Notes under the pieces: generated by a model
The model's input: the letters and a program-made list of their open reading frames with translations, nothing else
Told to the model about the DNA's origin: nothing
Databases searched by the model: none
Assembly (NCBI GenBank): GCA_000328365.1
Contig: KB302196.1
Location: forward strand, 1-64,000
Source of the DNA: Capitella teleta
Taxonomy: Eukaryota > Annelida > Polychaeta > Capitellidae
Length of the DNA stretch: 64,000 bases
Direction: 5' to 3'
Shown here: piece after piece, positions 33,140 to 44,652 of the stretch
Position numbering within the stretch: the stretch's first letter is position 1
How the letters are laid out: every line of letters begins with the position of its first letter
Made by a program: the position numbers and the translations under genes

Positions 33140-34235
33140 ATTCATGTTATGTAACAATATTTAATTAACACTCTATATTTAGCCCACGCCAGGCGTTCTG
33201 GTTTGAATACAAACATAACAAAAACGTTTTAGAATTGTTTTCGCTCTGAACTCTTCACACGAATACCGTGTTAGTCAAAGAGGATCTCTGATTGTTCTAG
33301 TAACAGATGATAGGCCTACAGGATGCACCCCAAAAGAGAAATACGAATTTGACTAAGAAATATTGATATAGTTATATAATACGCTGGGGCTAACTCCAAC
33401 TTAACCTCGGAATCTTGAAGCCTGACGACTTATGTGGTCCGAGGAGGTAAGAGGAGTAAAGTGCCTTACCCAAGGGCACAAGGTTGGTGGTGGCTTCAAA
33501 CCTCCAGTGGCCAGCGCCAAGCCCTTTCGAGGCGAGCACGCTATAACCACTAGGCCACCACCTCTCCATTCTGGAATATCTTAGTACGCCAAGGCGGAAT
33601 TATGAACTATGAGCCGTAAGTGAGTGGTTTGAAAAGGCTAGGCTGCATTTCTGAGTTGCCCCAAGTTACACAAAATCACAATTATATTTGTGATTTTCAT
33701 CTTTTTGATCGATACAAGCGGGACAAATTACGCCCCGAGTATCGGCGGAACGTTGCGAGTAGGGAGGGCTACACGGATATCCTGACCATGCACGTTCAGA
33801 AGACTAGTACAGTAGTAGACTAGTACTTAAGTGTCACGTTTATTTCGGGCAATAACTTTTTGAAGAACCCACATAACGTGTTTTTTATGAGTGACTAAAT
33901 TGGTTTGAGATCATGAGAGTCATAAGACCCGCCCATATTTCTCTAAACTCATGTACATGTGTATATTGTAAGTGAATGTCTGCCAAAGTCTATCCGAGTC
34001 TTGTGTGAGGGGGTTGCTACTCCAAGATCACCGAGCCCATTCTCCTCTGTAAGTATCCATCCTGACTTTTCTGGTTTGCTTCGGCATGGGTTTGAAGGTC
34101 TTATTCTGGCGTGTCATGTTCAGCCTACCAGTTGTGCGCGGACCATTCGTCCGCTACCTCAGACATCACTCAGTGACAGTCATAACGGAAGAGGACTTTG
34201 TTTCTAGGATGGCAACCTATAAAGCATGAATCGGA
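33140..34235. other. Intergenic region, no gene recognised
   Basis: Contains a repeat shared with 8104-8178 (at 33321-33395) and an inverted SINE (33440-33567). No coding evidence. Confidence 0.5.
33440..33567 (-). repeat. tRNA-derived SINE, third type
   Basis: On the minus strand TGGCCTAGTGGTTA is a pol III A box and GGTTTGAAGCC a B box, enclosed by matching GGTGG/CCACC ends. The downstream GTGCCCTTGGGTAAGGCAC segment is a frequent SINE/LINE tail motif in marine animals. The tRNA-like cloverleaf is imperfect, so a working tRNA is unlikely. Confidence 0.55.
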
Positions 34236-34239
34236 ATGA

Positions 34240-34710
34240 GTCACTCCGCTGTAACTACACGAGCCGACGACTGACCACTGCTGACCACTTTGTCAAAGCA
34301 ACCATGCCGTCTCTCGGACTTCGTGGCTGTTGCCAAAGAGAAGACAAAACCCACAGCGCCTCAATGTCCTTCCCGCCCTCTTCCCGGTGACCTCCTCGAT
34401 CCCTGTCAACCAGTGTCCGCCAAAATTCTCTGCTTGTGAGGAGAATATTATTGTTTATATATCTGGTTATATCGTAAGGAAAGCTGGATTGACGTTCCCC
34501 TGTGCAACGTGTGTTGCAACTCTTAGAACATCTGATTCACAATCTTCAAATACATTATTTATAAATTCAAAAATTAAACTCTATGATTATTATTGCTCCC
34601 TGACAATTCCCAATGATAGCATAGTTACGTACATTTCACACCTTGAAAATATATTTAGAAATATTGTAGAATCTTTCCACACTGGTACCATTCTACAGTC
34701 ATTTTGTTAG
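34240..34710 (+). mobile_element. Second P-element/THAP9-like transposase remnant
   Basis: The frame at 34330-34710 contains IIVYISGYIVRKA followed by FPCATCVATL, the motif block found near the C-terminus of P-like transposases. It recalls YIAGATVGKL in the remnant at 21002-21946. Only the last ~125 residues are left. No THAP finger or terminal repeats seen. A decayed DNA transposon. Confidence 0.5.
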
Positions 34711-36680
34711 ATCCGTGGACAGTCTGCCTCTTGATTTTGGATGCACAGATCACAGGGCTGATATCAAAATATATATGGTTAAACTGTTCTTTGTAGTTCG
34801 AATTAATCACCGTTTAAAAGAGCAAAATAGGATATTTAAGGAAAACAACAATTAAGAGAAGAAATAGAAAAGTTATAAAACTCCCCCACCAGTAAAATGT
34901 GGTATATATAGTTATCATTATAATAAATAATTAATTTAATTAATTAATTGTAACTATATTTCATTGCCTGATTTAATTATGAAATAAATGCAAGGAACTG
35001 TCATTGAATTTCCTTTCATTGTGTTAACGTCGTGAGTAAAATGAGGTTAAAGTCCAGGGCTGTGAAGTAAATGAATGAGATTGTGATGGAATCCGACTTG
35101 ATGCATAATTTAACTTAGTTTTCGTGAGCTGTTGTTAAAGACGGTCACAGTTAAGTATGCCCCGATCATAAAGAACTAGGGGCCTATTTAATACGAATAT
35201 AGGCCTAAATATTTTAGACTCATCTTGCACGACCATCAGCAGTTTCTGTTCTAATGTTAGAATCCCCAGAAATTAATAATTACATGAGTAGCACCAATTC
35301 CAAATATACCCCATTAATTTTGACACTCCTATTTTGTTTATCTTATACCAGTACGGTAGTACCTGGTACCACTGACACAATAGCGAGGACAAGTAACAAG
35401 CATAGCCAGCAAAACCTTATGATTTACTTTTGCCAATGTTCCTTTGTACGTTATGGTGATTGACCTCGTGACCAATATTGACAGCTCGCCAGGCGTCGTT
35501 AGCGACGCAGTTTCCGCTTGTTTCTTCTCACAACAGAGAACAGAAAAGCTGAGAAACATCGATTGTCAGATTAAAAGGTGGTCGGATGTTTCATTGCTTC
35601 GTCTGTTTCAAATATTAGTTATCTAGGCCTATACTAGGCTATCTTCAGTATATAATCTCTATAATGATAATAATAATAATTATAACCGCAGTGTGAGTGT
35701 ACTGTATAGTACTATAATACTATTACTATTAGTATTAGCCTAAATTAGGCTCCGGAGTGTGGTTATTCGTACGTAGCTGTCATAGTGATAGTCAGATACT
35801 ACAGCGAGACCAAACGCATTCAAGCCCAGTTTGTGAATCACGATTTCTAGAATTCTACACTTGTAATGAGATTTATGAAGTTAACAAGCGCTGCAGAGTA
35901 ATGTAAGGTAGAGCCTGGTACCAAATTGTGTCCAAACCAGTACCATATAGGGATAAACCTACTTAAAATGGATCCACAACGAAAAAAAGTGACATAACAG
36001 GTTTCTCCCCGCTTTCCGATTGTTCTGTCACATATGACCTGCTCTCCACATGTTATAAATAAACCAGAGCACTGTGCCTGCGTAGTACGAAGTAAATATC
36101 CACGCATGCGCATACAATTTTCCCGCGCTAAGCAGCTCAACGTGCAGCCTATCTTTCCTGGCAGTTGCACACATGATTTATACCGAGTCTTCACAAAGGA
36201 ATACGTATAAATTATTATTACGCAATATTTTGTGCATCACCAATCAGTATATGAACAATTTTATTTATTTTCATTCGAAAGTCATGAGAGAAGTTTGAGC
36301 AGGAAAGTGAAGCATGTGCGCTTGTTTACAATGCAGTGCGCAAGCGCTGAGTGACGTCACTCGCAAAATGGCGTTTGTTTACTTCTTCACGAAGTGACCT
36401 TTTTTGCGGGTTTTAATTAATCTAAGTTTGGCATGATGGCACTGGCTCATATTGTTTTTTCGGAGTATAAATATACCATCTAACGTCTGGAGGGCTTAAA
36501 CACAAGGATTTGTCGGATAATATGTCTTTATTTATCATGCGATCAGCTGAGTGTGGAGCCTCGCAGTCAGTATCTGAGTATACGGCAAAAGTAATGGTTT
36601 ACCGTTGGGCGAGATCCACGCACCTCGCCCAATTTATCTGTGCTAATTCCTTACCATACGAATGGTTTCCAGCGCTATTT
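34711..36680. other. Intergenic region, no gene recognised
   Basis: AT-rich, with simple AAT/ATT runs near 34920-34950 and 35660-35690. Contains the CRE palindrome at 36349-36362. No domain recognised in any frame. Confidence 0.5.
36349..36373. promoter_or_regulatory. CRE palindrome plus AAAATGGCG motif
   Basis: A 14-base perfect palindrome around TGACGTCA (36349-36362) is followed at once by GCAAAATGGCG, a YY1-like core. The same pairing occurs at 486-515. It could mark a start site, but no gene is recognisable next to it. Confidence 0.3.
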
Positions 36681-36681
36681 G

Positions 36682-36772
36682 TACGTTATTCTTGGGTGTT
36701 GCTAAAAACCTTCTGAAACTTATTAAGACCTAATAAGTATTGGAAGGTTTTTAGCAGCACCGGGAATATCGT
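36682..36772. repeat. Long imperfect inverted repeat (hairpin)
   Basis: The arms 36682-36725 and 36731-36772 pair over about 40 bases with a handful of mismatches, including a perfect 13-base core GCTAAAAACCTTC with its complement. The spacer is about 5 nt. It could be a folded MITE or a template-switch product. Confidence 0.7.
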
Positions 36773-36827
36773 ATGAATACTAGTTGTAGCTGCCGTTGGC
36801 GGCAAACGTCATAACACTTTCGTTCAG

Positions 36828-36987
36828 GGGCCCTGAACGAGATCGCGATCAGGGCCCACATTTCTTTCGCCGCCATTTTCAAATTCATCTCATTTCATTC
36901 ACTCCACGCAGCATGCAAGTAGCACTGGTTGCGTGGTCTCTTTCTCTTCCTTTCGACATCACCACTTCCTCAATCTCGGGCCAACGA
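36828..36987 (+). promoter_or_regulatory. Possible GC-rich promoter and first exon
   Basis: An island of GC in AT-rich DNA: nested palindromes at 36828-36857 (9-base arms around GATCGCGATC), then GCCGCCATTTT (about 36869-36879, reverse YY1 core). An ATG at 36913 starts MQVALVAWSLSLPFD and runs to a GTACGT donor at about 36988. It could be the 5' end of the SPRY gene at 38.7 kb, but I could not join the frames with confidence. Confidence 0.25.
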
Positions 36988-37212
36988 GTACGTAATTAAT
37001 ATCTATTATTTGCATCTATTTGTATCTATTTTATTGTTTCAGATTGGAAATTAAATGAGTACAAATTCGAAAGCCAATATTTGTCAGTATTGAGATTGGG
37101 GCAGTTTAATAGTACTCGAATAGCACTGGAAAATTAAGTAAAATTTAAGTTGGTCTACATGTATTAACATGCACTAATACTATAATTATAACAATATCGA
37201 ATTGCAAAATGC

Positions 37213-37262
37213 NNNNNNNNNNNNNNNNNNNNNNNNNNNNNNNNNNNNNNNNNNNNNNNNNN
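37213..37262. other. Assembly gap of 50 N
   Basis: Fifty N bases. The flanks are AT-rich and, unlike at the first gap, no duplicated flanking sequence is evident. Confidence 1.
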
Positions 37263-38678
37263 TCTCATCAATCAGCAAATACAATGCAATGAATGTATTT
37301 CAAGTCACAGAGTATTCACAAGATATTTTAATCTTCAATTCCAATGAGCATCTACCTGGAATCAACAACAAAAAACATGATTAGAAAAATACAATGTACA
37401 GTATTATGCATCGATATGTAATCTCAAGCATTGAAAAAATCCAGTCAAGATCTAGAAATAAATGAACCACATGACGTTCCTAAAATAATTTTGGAATTAG
37501 CTTGGCATCAGCATTTTATCAACTTTCTCTTCATCATCCAGCTCAGACAACATTTGTGTGCAACGATGCTTTGATTTCAAATTGTTGAACTGACAAAAGC
37601 ACAGCCACTATGATGATGTGATCGAAAATTTAATGTGCAGAATTTCTCATTCAGGAAAATAAAATCTGATATTTGAACTTTCCTCAAAGAAACAGCTTTT
37701 TCAAACATTACCTCAAAATCGTTAGTATGGGAATCCAGATCATTTTTCATCACAGAACATGTTTTTTGTGGCATAAAATTGTTTTTAATATACCACGATA
37801 CTTATAGTAATTAATACCTAAATGTATGGGTCATATTTATTGAGAGGCTGATCACTTCAAACAGTCAAGATTTATCTAATTTTCTAAGTATAAAGATGGA
37901 CGTGTATGCTTAATAGATCAAAGTGACTGTTTGGCTCAGTGGCAGAGTGTTGGACTTCCAATCTAAGGGTAAGCTGGTAAGGGGTTTGATTACCCTGGGT
38001 GACTACCAGTAGTCTGTACATAGTATGTAATACGCTGTAGTATGTCAGCTAGGGATCACCTCAACCAGAGAATGTTGAACGCTGTTGTTTGTCAATCAGC
38101 TGAAAATGAATAATTATAATTAGTCAAGTGTGTAAACATTTAATAATTACTCACAATGTCATTATGTGGAGTAATGGAGAAATAAGTTGGAGGACTTTCT
38201 CTTTGAAATCAAGTAACTCTTGTTCTCAAATCAACCTCTCGTGAGATCGTCTCATATCCGAGAATAACGAACCAAAAGCGCTGCAAACCATTTGTACAGT
38301 AACGTACGAATAACCACAGCCTTGTTACGTGATAGTCTCGTTCCAAGCCTCTATATTGATTATTATTAGTTGTGGGCAAATATTGAATTTGTCCGAATAT
38401 CCGAAGCCGAAGCTTCGAACAGTATGTTCATAGGAGGGGCTGGAGTAAACATGGACACTGGTGTGTGAGACAGTGAATAGCTTAGCTAGGCAGTGACTCA
38501 GCCAGGCATTAACTGAGTCATTCATCAAGGGAGGTCCAGTTTGGGAAAAGAAGTTAATATTTGATGTCAAAAGATGATTAATAACTGAGTGGATATTTGA
38601 ATTCTGTTGATTTCAGGTGTGTGCAGTCGAGATGCTCGCAGATGGCGTAGCTCTTGACATGAACAGCGACTGCATGCC
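37263..38678. other. Intergenic region upstream of the SPRY gene
   Basis: Contains a diverged SINE-A head at 37926-38010. A candidate 3' splice site (TTGATTTCAG) ends at 38616 just upstream of the first SPRY exon. Nothing else is recognised. Confidence 0.45.
37926..38010 (+). repeat. SINE-A head fragment
   Basis: TGGCTCAGTGGCAGAGTGTTGGACTT and the following loop match SINE-A at 10525. The B-box region and body have diverged. Confidence 0.55.
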
Positions 38679-41600
38679 ATGCACGACAGACTCTTCCGTT
38701 GCGCTGGTGACATCCAGTTCACGGATGCTGTTCCAACGCCAGGACAAGTGATAGAAGTTCATCTGAAGCCCTTTTCCGAAACATGCAACTATCTGCAACA
38801 CCAGCGCCCTCTGACCCCCACCCATCCTTGCTTCTTTGCTCAAATCCGATCTCTTGGTAAATACAAACTCAGAGGCCTCAAGGCTGAGTTGCTGACTGTA
38901 ATCTCTCTCTTCACAGCCAAACACAGTGTTGTCACTCTTGGTGTTGCTGGTCCTGACATTCATGATGACATCCACCCTGGCAACTGGAACGGCACTGTGG
39001 GCTACCGTAGCACCGGCCGCTGCTTCAGTTCACACTTGGACACTGCGAACACAGAGGGCCATCGCTTTGGTGTTGGTCAGTGACGCTTCCCTTGCCGTTT
39101 TCATTTTCCAATTTAACGTGTATGTGTAGGTGATGTATTCGGGGTGATGGTGACCTATTTTGGACGCGACATGTCAACTGTGATATTTCTTAAAAACGGA
39201 CAACCGGTCGCTACAAGGTGAGAAGTGACGTCACAGATGCGGTATTTCTACTTAGTTTTTCAGGTATCTCTTTGAGGAGGACCACTCGCACTTCCTGCCC
39301 ACCGTCACAATGGAGAACGGTCCCGTTGATCTGGGGCTGATGTGGCCCGAGGCCGTTATTGGCGTTCCCAAGTACAGCGAGGTCTCTCGCCGCTTCCTTG
39401 CCTCTTGCCTCTCTGAATAAATTTCTTTCCCTGCAGAAGAACATGCTGCATTGGATCCGGCCTCCATTGCTCGATTACGACGCCACCAACAATGTGTTCC
39501 ATGCGAGCGAGATGCCCTCTTCAGAACTGGTGCTGCAGTCTCCTCTGCCCCTGTCACAAAGTAAGTCTCTTTCCTCTCCCTCTCCTCTCTCATCACTCTC
39601 ACCTTCATAAACAGCCCTTCCTCATTTTGAGGTCATTCTCCGTGAGGTCAGTCCTCGTGGAGACATCCCTGTCATCGCCATAGCAACCTGCAGTCCCCTC
39701 ATACCATGTCCCACTAGTGTACTTCTTAGCGATTACTTCAAATGGCAACCAAGTCCCAAAAGTATGTAAAAGCCATTTGTGATGACTTCCATTTCACTCA
39801 TTCTTCCTTTTCAGATCTTCAGTTGCAGACCGGTCAGCGTGTTGGCTGGGGCATCCATTATAACCCTCACTCGCGCCATTCTCCTGATTTCCTAGAACAG
39901 CAGCAACAACTTGTTCTTTGTTTTGTTTCAATTGATTTGACAATCGTTTTTGCTAAATTAATGCTTCAGCCCCCGGGGGGTTGGTACCCCACCATCATGC
40001 TTCACTCTGACGGTACATTTGTCATCGCAAATCAGGTCAGCGTTTTATCTGTTTATTTCATCAGCTTCCAAAGTCGAGATAGATATTGAAAGCACGACAC
40101 GATCTGTGGATTCGTCTGGACTTGATGACCTTTTTGAACGACTGCTGCCAGAAGCGGAAGAACTGATCAAGGAAGACTTTGAACACAGAAGTACAATATT
40201 CATTCCTTTTTTTTTTCTGCTTAATTCATTCACATTTCTCTCCAGTGGTAACAGAAGAAATGCTCAATAAATCCCCAGCCCTTGAGGTCGAAATTCAAAA
40301 CGTCTTCACGAAGGTTCGACTAGCGCGAGACAAGAAAGGCATTCATGTGATTCAGCTGCAGCGCCCTCTACACCCTGATGAGGCATACTTCTCCGTCTCA
40401 GTCAAGAAATCAGGTGTGTTGAGTTTACACCCAGCATCGCTTCATTACAGAGTGTATTTTTCAGGAGATTGTTCTGTGGTTTGTGTTGGTGTGGCCGGTT
40501 TGAACTTTCCTCTGAACCGGTATCCTGGACGCACCATGCACACTGTTGGTTATCACTCGCGCGATGGGCGAATGTACTATAATGACAAATATAACGGTAA
40601 CATGACTGGCAAACGATATGGCAAAGGTCAGTGGGGTCATCCTGCGTTTTTGGATCACGTGACGTTGTTATTTTTCACTTGCAGGCGATACGATAGGATT
40701 GGAGATTGAGGTCTTTCAGAAGGACATGTCAGTAGCACTGTTCAGCAAAAACGGACTGCCAGTTGGCACGCGCTATCTCACGCTCACTGACCAGACACAG
40801 TTCTTCCCAACAATTGCGTTGTGTGGCAACGGTAGTGAGATGGAAGTGGAGGTCGTTTGGCAGAACAGGATTGCCACGCCCCCTTTGTATTCTGTGGTGA
40901 GACAGACGCTTTGTGTTTATGGCGGTTTTCTGAGACATTTACTTCATAGACAAACATTGAGCACTGGTGCCTCCCAGAGGGGGCGACTGCTGATAGGGCA
41001 ACTCATACCGTGTATGTGGAGAGGGGTCATTCAGGTGCAGAAGCCATTCAAGCACCGTACAGCCTCAATAGGAGTAAGTCGTGATTGAACTGAATTAATT
41101 GAGGTATTTATTTATCGTAAATAGCATACAACCACTTCGAAGTTGAGTTGATTGAGGATTTTGACGACAACAAACTCCCACCTGCCATCGCCCTTTGCAC
41201 CGCAAGTCCCTTTGATCCAACACCTAAATCCAACTTTAAACAGGATTTCATTCGTTTTTGGGCGACTGGTGAAGGTGAGTTGACCTTTGTGCTTGTGATG
41301 TGTTCTGATTCATTTGCAGCACAAAAAGCGGTGAAAAGAGGAGACTCCATGGGGTGGGGAATGCTCTACCCGAGTGATGACACGCATCATGACGAAGAGC
41401 AACTCGTCATCTGCTACCTCACCATCAATCGTGATGTAGCTTTAACCAGAGTCATGTTCCAACCTCCGGGAGGATTCTACCCTGTGGTGTTGGTACCTCC
41501 AGGGGGTGAGTTAGCTTATTTTCAATTTGAATTGACCTCTGAAGTGATTATCATGCAGTTGAAAAAGTGCGACTCAACTTTGGAGCCACAGTTATCACCA

Positions 41601-42046
41601 AACATCCGTTCACCAGTGAAGCTATGGAAGATTTAATCGAAGAAGCCAAGGAGATGATTGCTGAAGAGGAAAGGAATTTAGCCGCTGGTGGCGACCCTGA
41701 GGACTGGGATAGCGAGCAAAACAAGAGCAAGTATTTGAAGCCAGTTCCTGCACTCAACTCAACCGTCAAGAAGCTTAGTTCCGAGCAAACAGTTTCATCT
41801 GCCGTGCGCAAGAAACCGGCCAAAATGGTGAACGTGGTTGAACTGATGATGAACAAGAGTTTAGAGAGGGTGAAGGCGCAGGGGAGGACAAGGCTAGAGG
41901 ATGCGAGGGAGCTGTCTGAGAAGGGAGGACCAAGCCAAGAGAGTGGGGATCAGCAACTGAGGCTACAGTTAGGCTTAGCAGATCAGCTGACACGCTGGTC
42001 AACCAGCAGCACTTCTGAACGCAGCAGAACCTGCTGTATTTTATGA
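38679..42046 (+). CDS. Four-SPRY-domain protein with CaaX-like C-terminus
   Basis: Exons: 38679-38856, 38917-39075, 39130-39217, 39264-39381, 39437-39560, 39615-39761, 39815-40012, 40065-40190, 40246-40413, 40465-40626, 40685-40896, 40950-41073, 41125-41274, 41320-41505 and 41559-42046, joining in frame to about 875 residues. Introns are 45-60 nt. SPRY units A1 (about 1-181; SVVTLGVAG, GTVGYRS, STVIFLKNGQPVATRY) and B1 (223-345; QRVGWGIHYN, LMLQPPGGWYPTIML) are repeated as A2 (381-560; SVVCVGVAG, VALFSKNGLPVGTRY) and B2 (602-720; DSMGWGMLYP, MFQPPGGFYPVVL). The linkers also match (MLHWIRPP and IEHWCLPE). A charged, probably helical tail follows, ending RTCCIL, a CaaX form ending in Leu that family rules link to geranylgeranylation. 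SPRY domains bind proteins, and A units resemble SPRYD3. The start is uncertain: an upstream exon is possible. AATAAA at 43575. Confidence 0.8.
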
Positions 42047-44652
42047 CACAATCTTCTGCTTTTGACTAAATGCTTTGTGTACTTTTTGTGTTTTCCAGAA
42101 TTGTTGATAGTTTCTGTGTAAACCATGATCGTGGGTCTTATATGACGCATCAGCTGCACAATTAAGATTTGCATTCCACTGATCACACATCATTTCCATT
42201 AATTTCGCTGATATTTGGGGCTCCAAATTATTCATTCGTCCATCTGTGATATTTATGACTTTTCTCATCTGGAAGTTTTATATATGATCTCAGTCAGATG
42301 TCCCTGTTACCTAATAATCTATTCATTTATGGTCAATTTCTATTTTTTGTTTTGTTATTTATAATCTATTCATAACACAAGGCAACCTTCTTAAGGAATT
42401 AATTCTCTTGTTCAAGTTGGTTGCTGAGTGGTCAATACGCTAAGCCTGAGAGGGCTGGACACTGGCTACTGAGGGCTCTGTATTTGGCTAAGGCAGTTCA
42501 GCCTCTGATCAGACACCTCTTGATAACCACCTCCCAGGCCTTTGTATTCTCTTAGGTTTCGAGATGCCGGAATTAGGTAAGGCAGTGCATAGGAATAAAT
42601 CACCTCCCTCTGATAATTATCAATGTTGTGTACATTTTTTCTTTTTTTCTTTTTTCTCGTGCCCAAAAACTTGTTTTTCATTCATTTTGCAATGCTCTAT
42701 TTTGTTGATTTAAACCGTAGAGGAAAAAGTTTCAGACAATTATTTTGGCAAATGTTGAAGGCTTCATATTCCAATAACAGTGCTTTGTAATTTTTAATTT
42801 ATGGAAAATGATCAAATTATTTTATTCAAATTTTTAAGTGAAACTTGTCTTAATTACTCCATTGTTTCCAAGTAACTATTCAGTTGGGATTTCAACATCT
42901 CCTCATTTTCTCAAAATTATGCGCCATGTCCACAATTATATAAAAGACCATTTTTCTTGAGTGTTGGTATTCTGTTTGATTCAGAGCAACATTTCTTTGT
43001 GTCAATCATGCTTGATTTCAACTTTTATTTTTCATGTATATTATCCCAAATTGTATCATTAATTGAAGGTTTGTTAATCAGAAATTTAATTGAATAATAA
43101 TTTATTTAACGATTTATTTAAATTACCCTTAGTTGTGTTTTGGTCTTGCCATATATTAAGTCATATCGTGGTTGTGCATTCATCTGATTATTAATAATTT
43201 CTATTTTTTACATTCCTATATTTCATCAGTGTAAAAATGTTATTGGTTATTTCAAATAATTTAGGATAATTTTGTTGAAATGGTGTCCTCTGTTTTGAAA
43301 TCCTATCCTAGTGCAGTTGCCATGGTGATATATAATTTCTGTTAATTCTCCTCTGCTCAATTTCATGTTTCAGAAAAAAAATCAAAAAACCAAAAAAAAC
43401 AATCAGTGTTACAGATTTCTGACAGAGCTCAAAAAAATGAACTTTCTGCTGAACTATTTTTATTTTTCAATTATTAAAATGTGTGAGTGTATTTATTCTA
43501 TTATAGTGATGATGTGCAACATTTTAATTAGCATTTTAGTTGATCTCCGTGTTCCGCGTCTTTGAACTGTTTTGAATAAACGAATTGAATGTACATGAAT
43601 ATCAACCAGTTCTCTTGATCTGTACCAAAACAATAATAACTATAATCCCCAATTAATAATTTAAAACCATTATTGCTTACCTAATACCCTAAATACCTGA
43701 GTGCAGCTGCATTTCAGTGAACTGCGGCTCCAATGCTAATCTTGTTTGCCGAGCGTAGCAAGTCAACCTGGTGCCAGTCAGAACATCTGGTGTCGGCGCT
43801 GATTTCTGAAAGGCAAACAGCGAGACGGGCATCAATGCCCACGGATCGCAACACCGCACTTGACAGACCAAAGAGCCTCAGGTAAGGTGTTCTGGGGTAT
43901 ACTAGAAGGGTGCTGGGGAAAAGGGGTGTATCTCACCGTATCTACATGTGAAGAGAACAATAGATTTTATTGTGATCATCACTCAGTCGATATTGACTTC
44001 CGCTTAGCCACCATGATAAATCACAGGAATTAGCATACGTGATGGATTTTTTTTTCTTTCAATTCTATTAGCTCAATAAATTTTATCCAAATCAGATTTA
44101 TTCATGAAACCAATGTTATAATATTAATAAATTATATTACTAAAGCTGCCTTGTTTAATCAATTAGGCTGGCTCTGATATACATGTAGACAAATAGTACT
44201 AATATCTGTTTTATAATCATATTTGTGCTAAAGTGCTTTAAAGATAATATTAACTAGTTTCATTGCTGTATAATTAATAGGCCGCTTCATGCACAGTAGT
44301 AATTATGTTGTTTGGGGTGTTTTAAATGAATAAATTCACCTATTACTGATTGCAATTAATAATTAAAAAAAAACAGTCAATTACAAATATACTAGTATTC
44401 CGTAAATCATAATATAAGCACATTTGAATTTATTAGGCGAACAAAACAAATGAGTTCTTCCTCGATCTTCCCATGTCGCATATATACCAGCGGGTACATA
44501 TGAAACGCAGTTATTAATTTTATTTCAAACTGAATCTGCGCAGATCATTCTCGGTTATTGTTGACCGCCTTAATTCAGAAAGCAATTGAACAGATTTCAA
44601 TGACAGTTAATGAGGTGAAGCACGTCTCATTCAGGTGTCTACCTCCGTCCAA
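42047..44652. other. 3' UTR and intergenic region
   Basis: The first ~1.5 kb up to AATAAA at 43575-43580 could be the 3' UTR of the SPRY gene. The rest is AT-rich with no domain. Acceptor-like CATTCAG sits just before the next gene's start codon. Confidence 0.5.
43575..43580 (+). promoter_or_regulatory. Poly(A) signal AATAAA, probably SPRY gene
   Basis: AATAAA in TTGAATAAACG. It is 1.5 kb after the SPRY gene stop, with no gene between. Confidence 0.35.

Noticed and set aside
39742-40089. 115-residue frame starting MATKSQKYVK as a separate gene
   Set aside because: It is exon 7 of the SPRY gene read with parts of both flanking introns. The joined exon fits unit B1 and matches B2.
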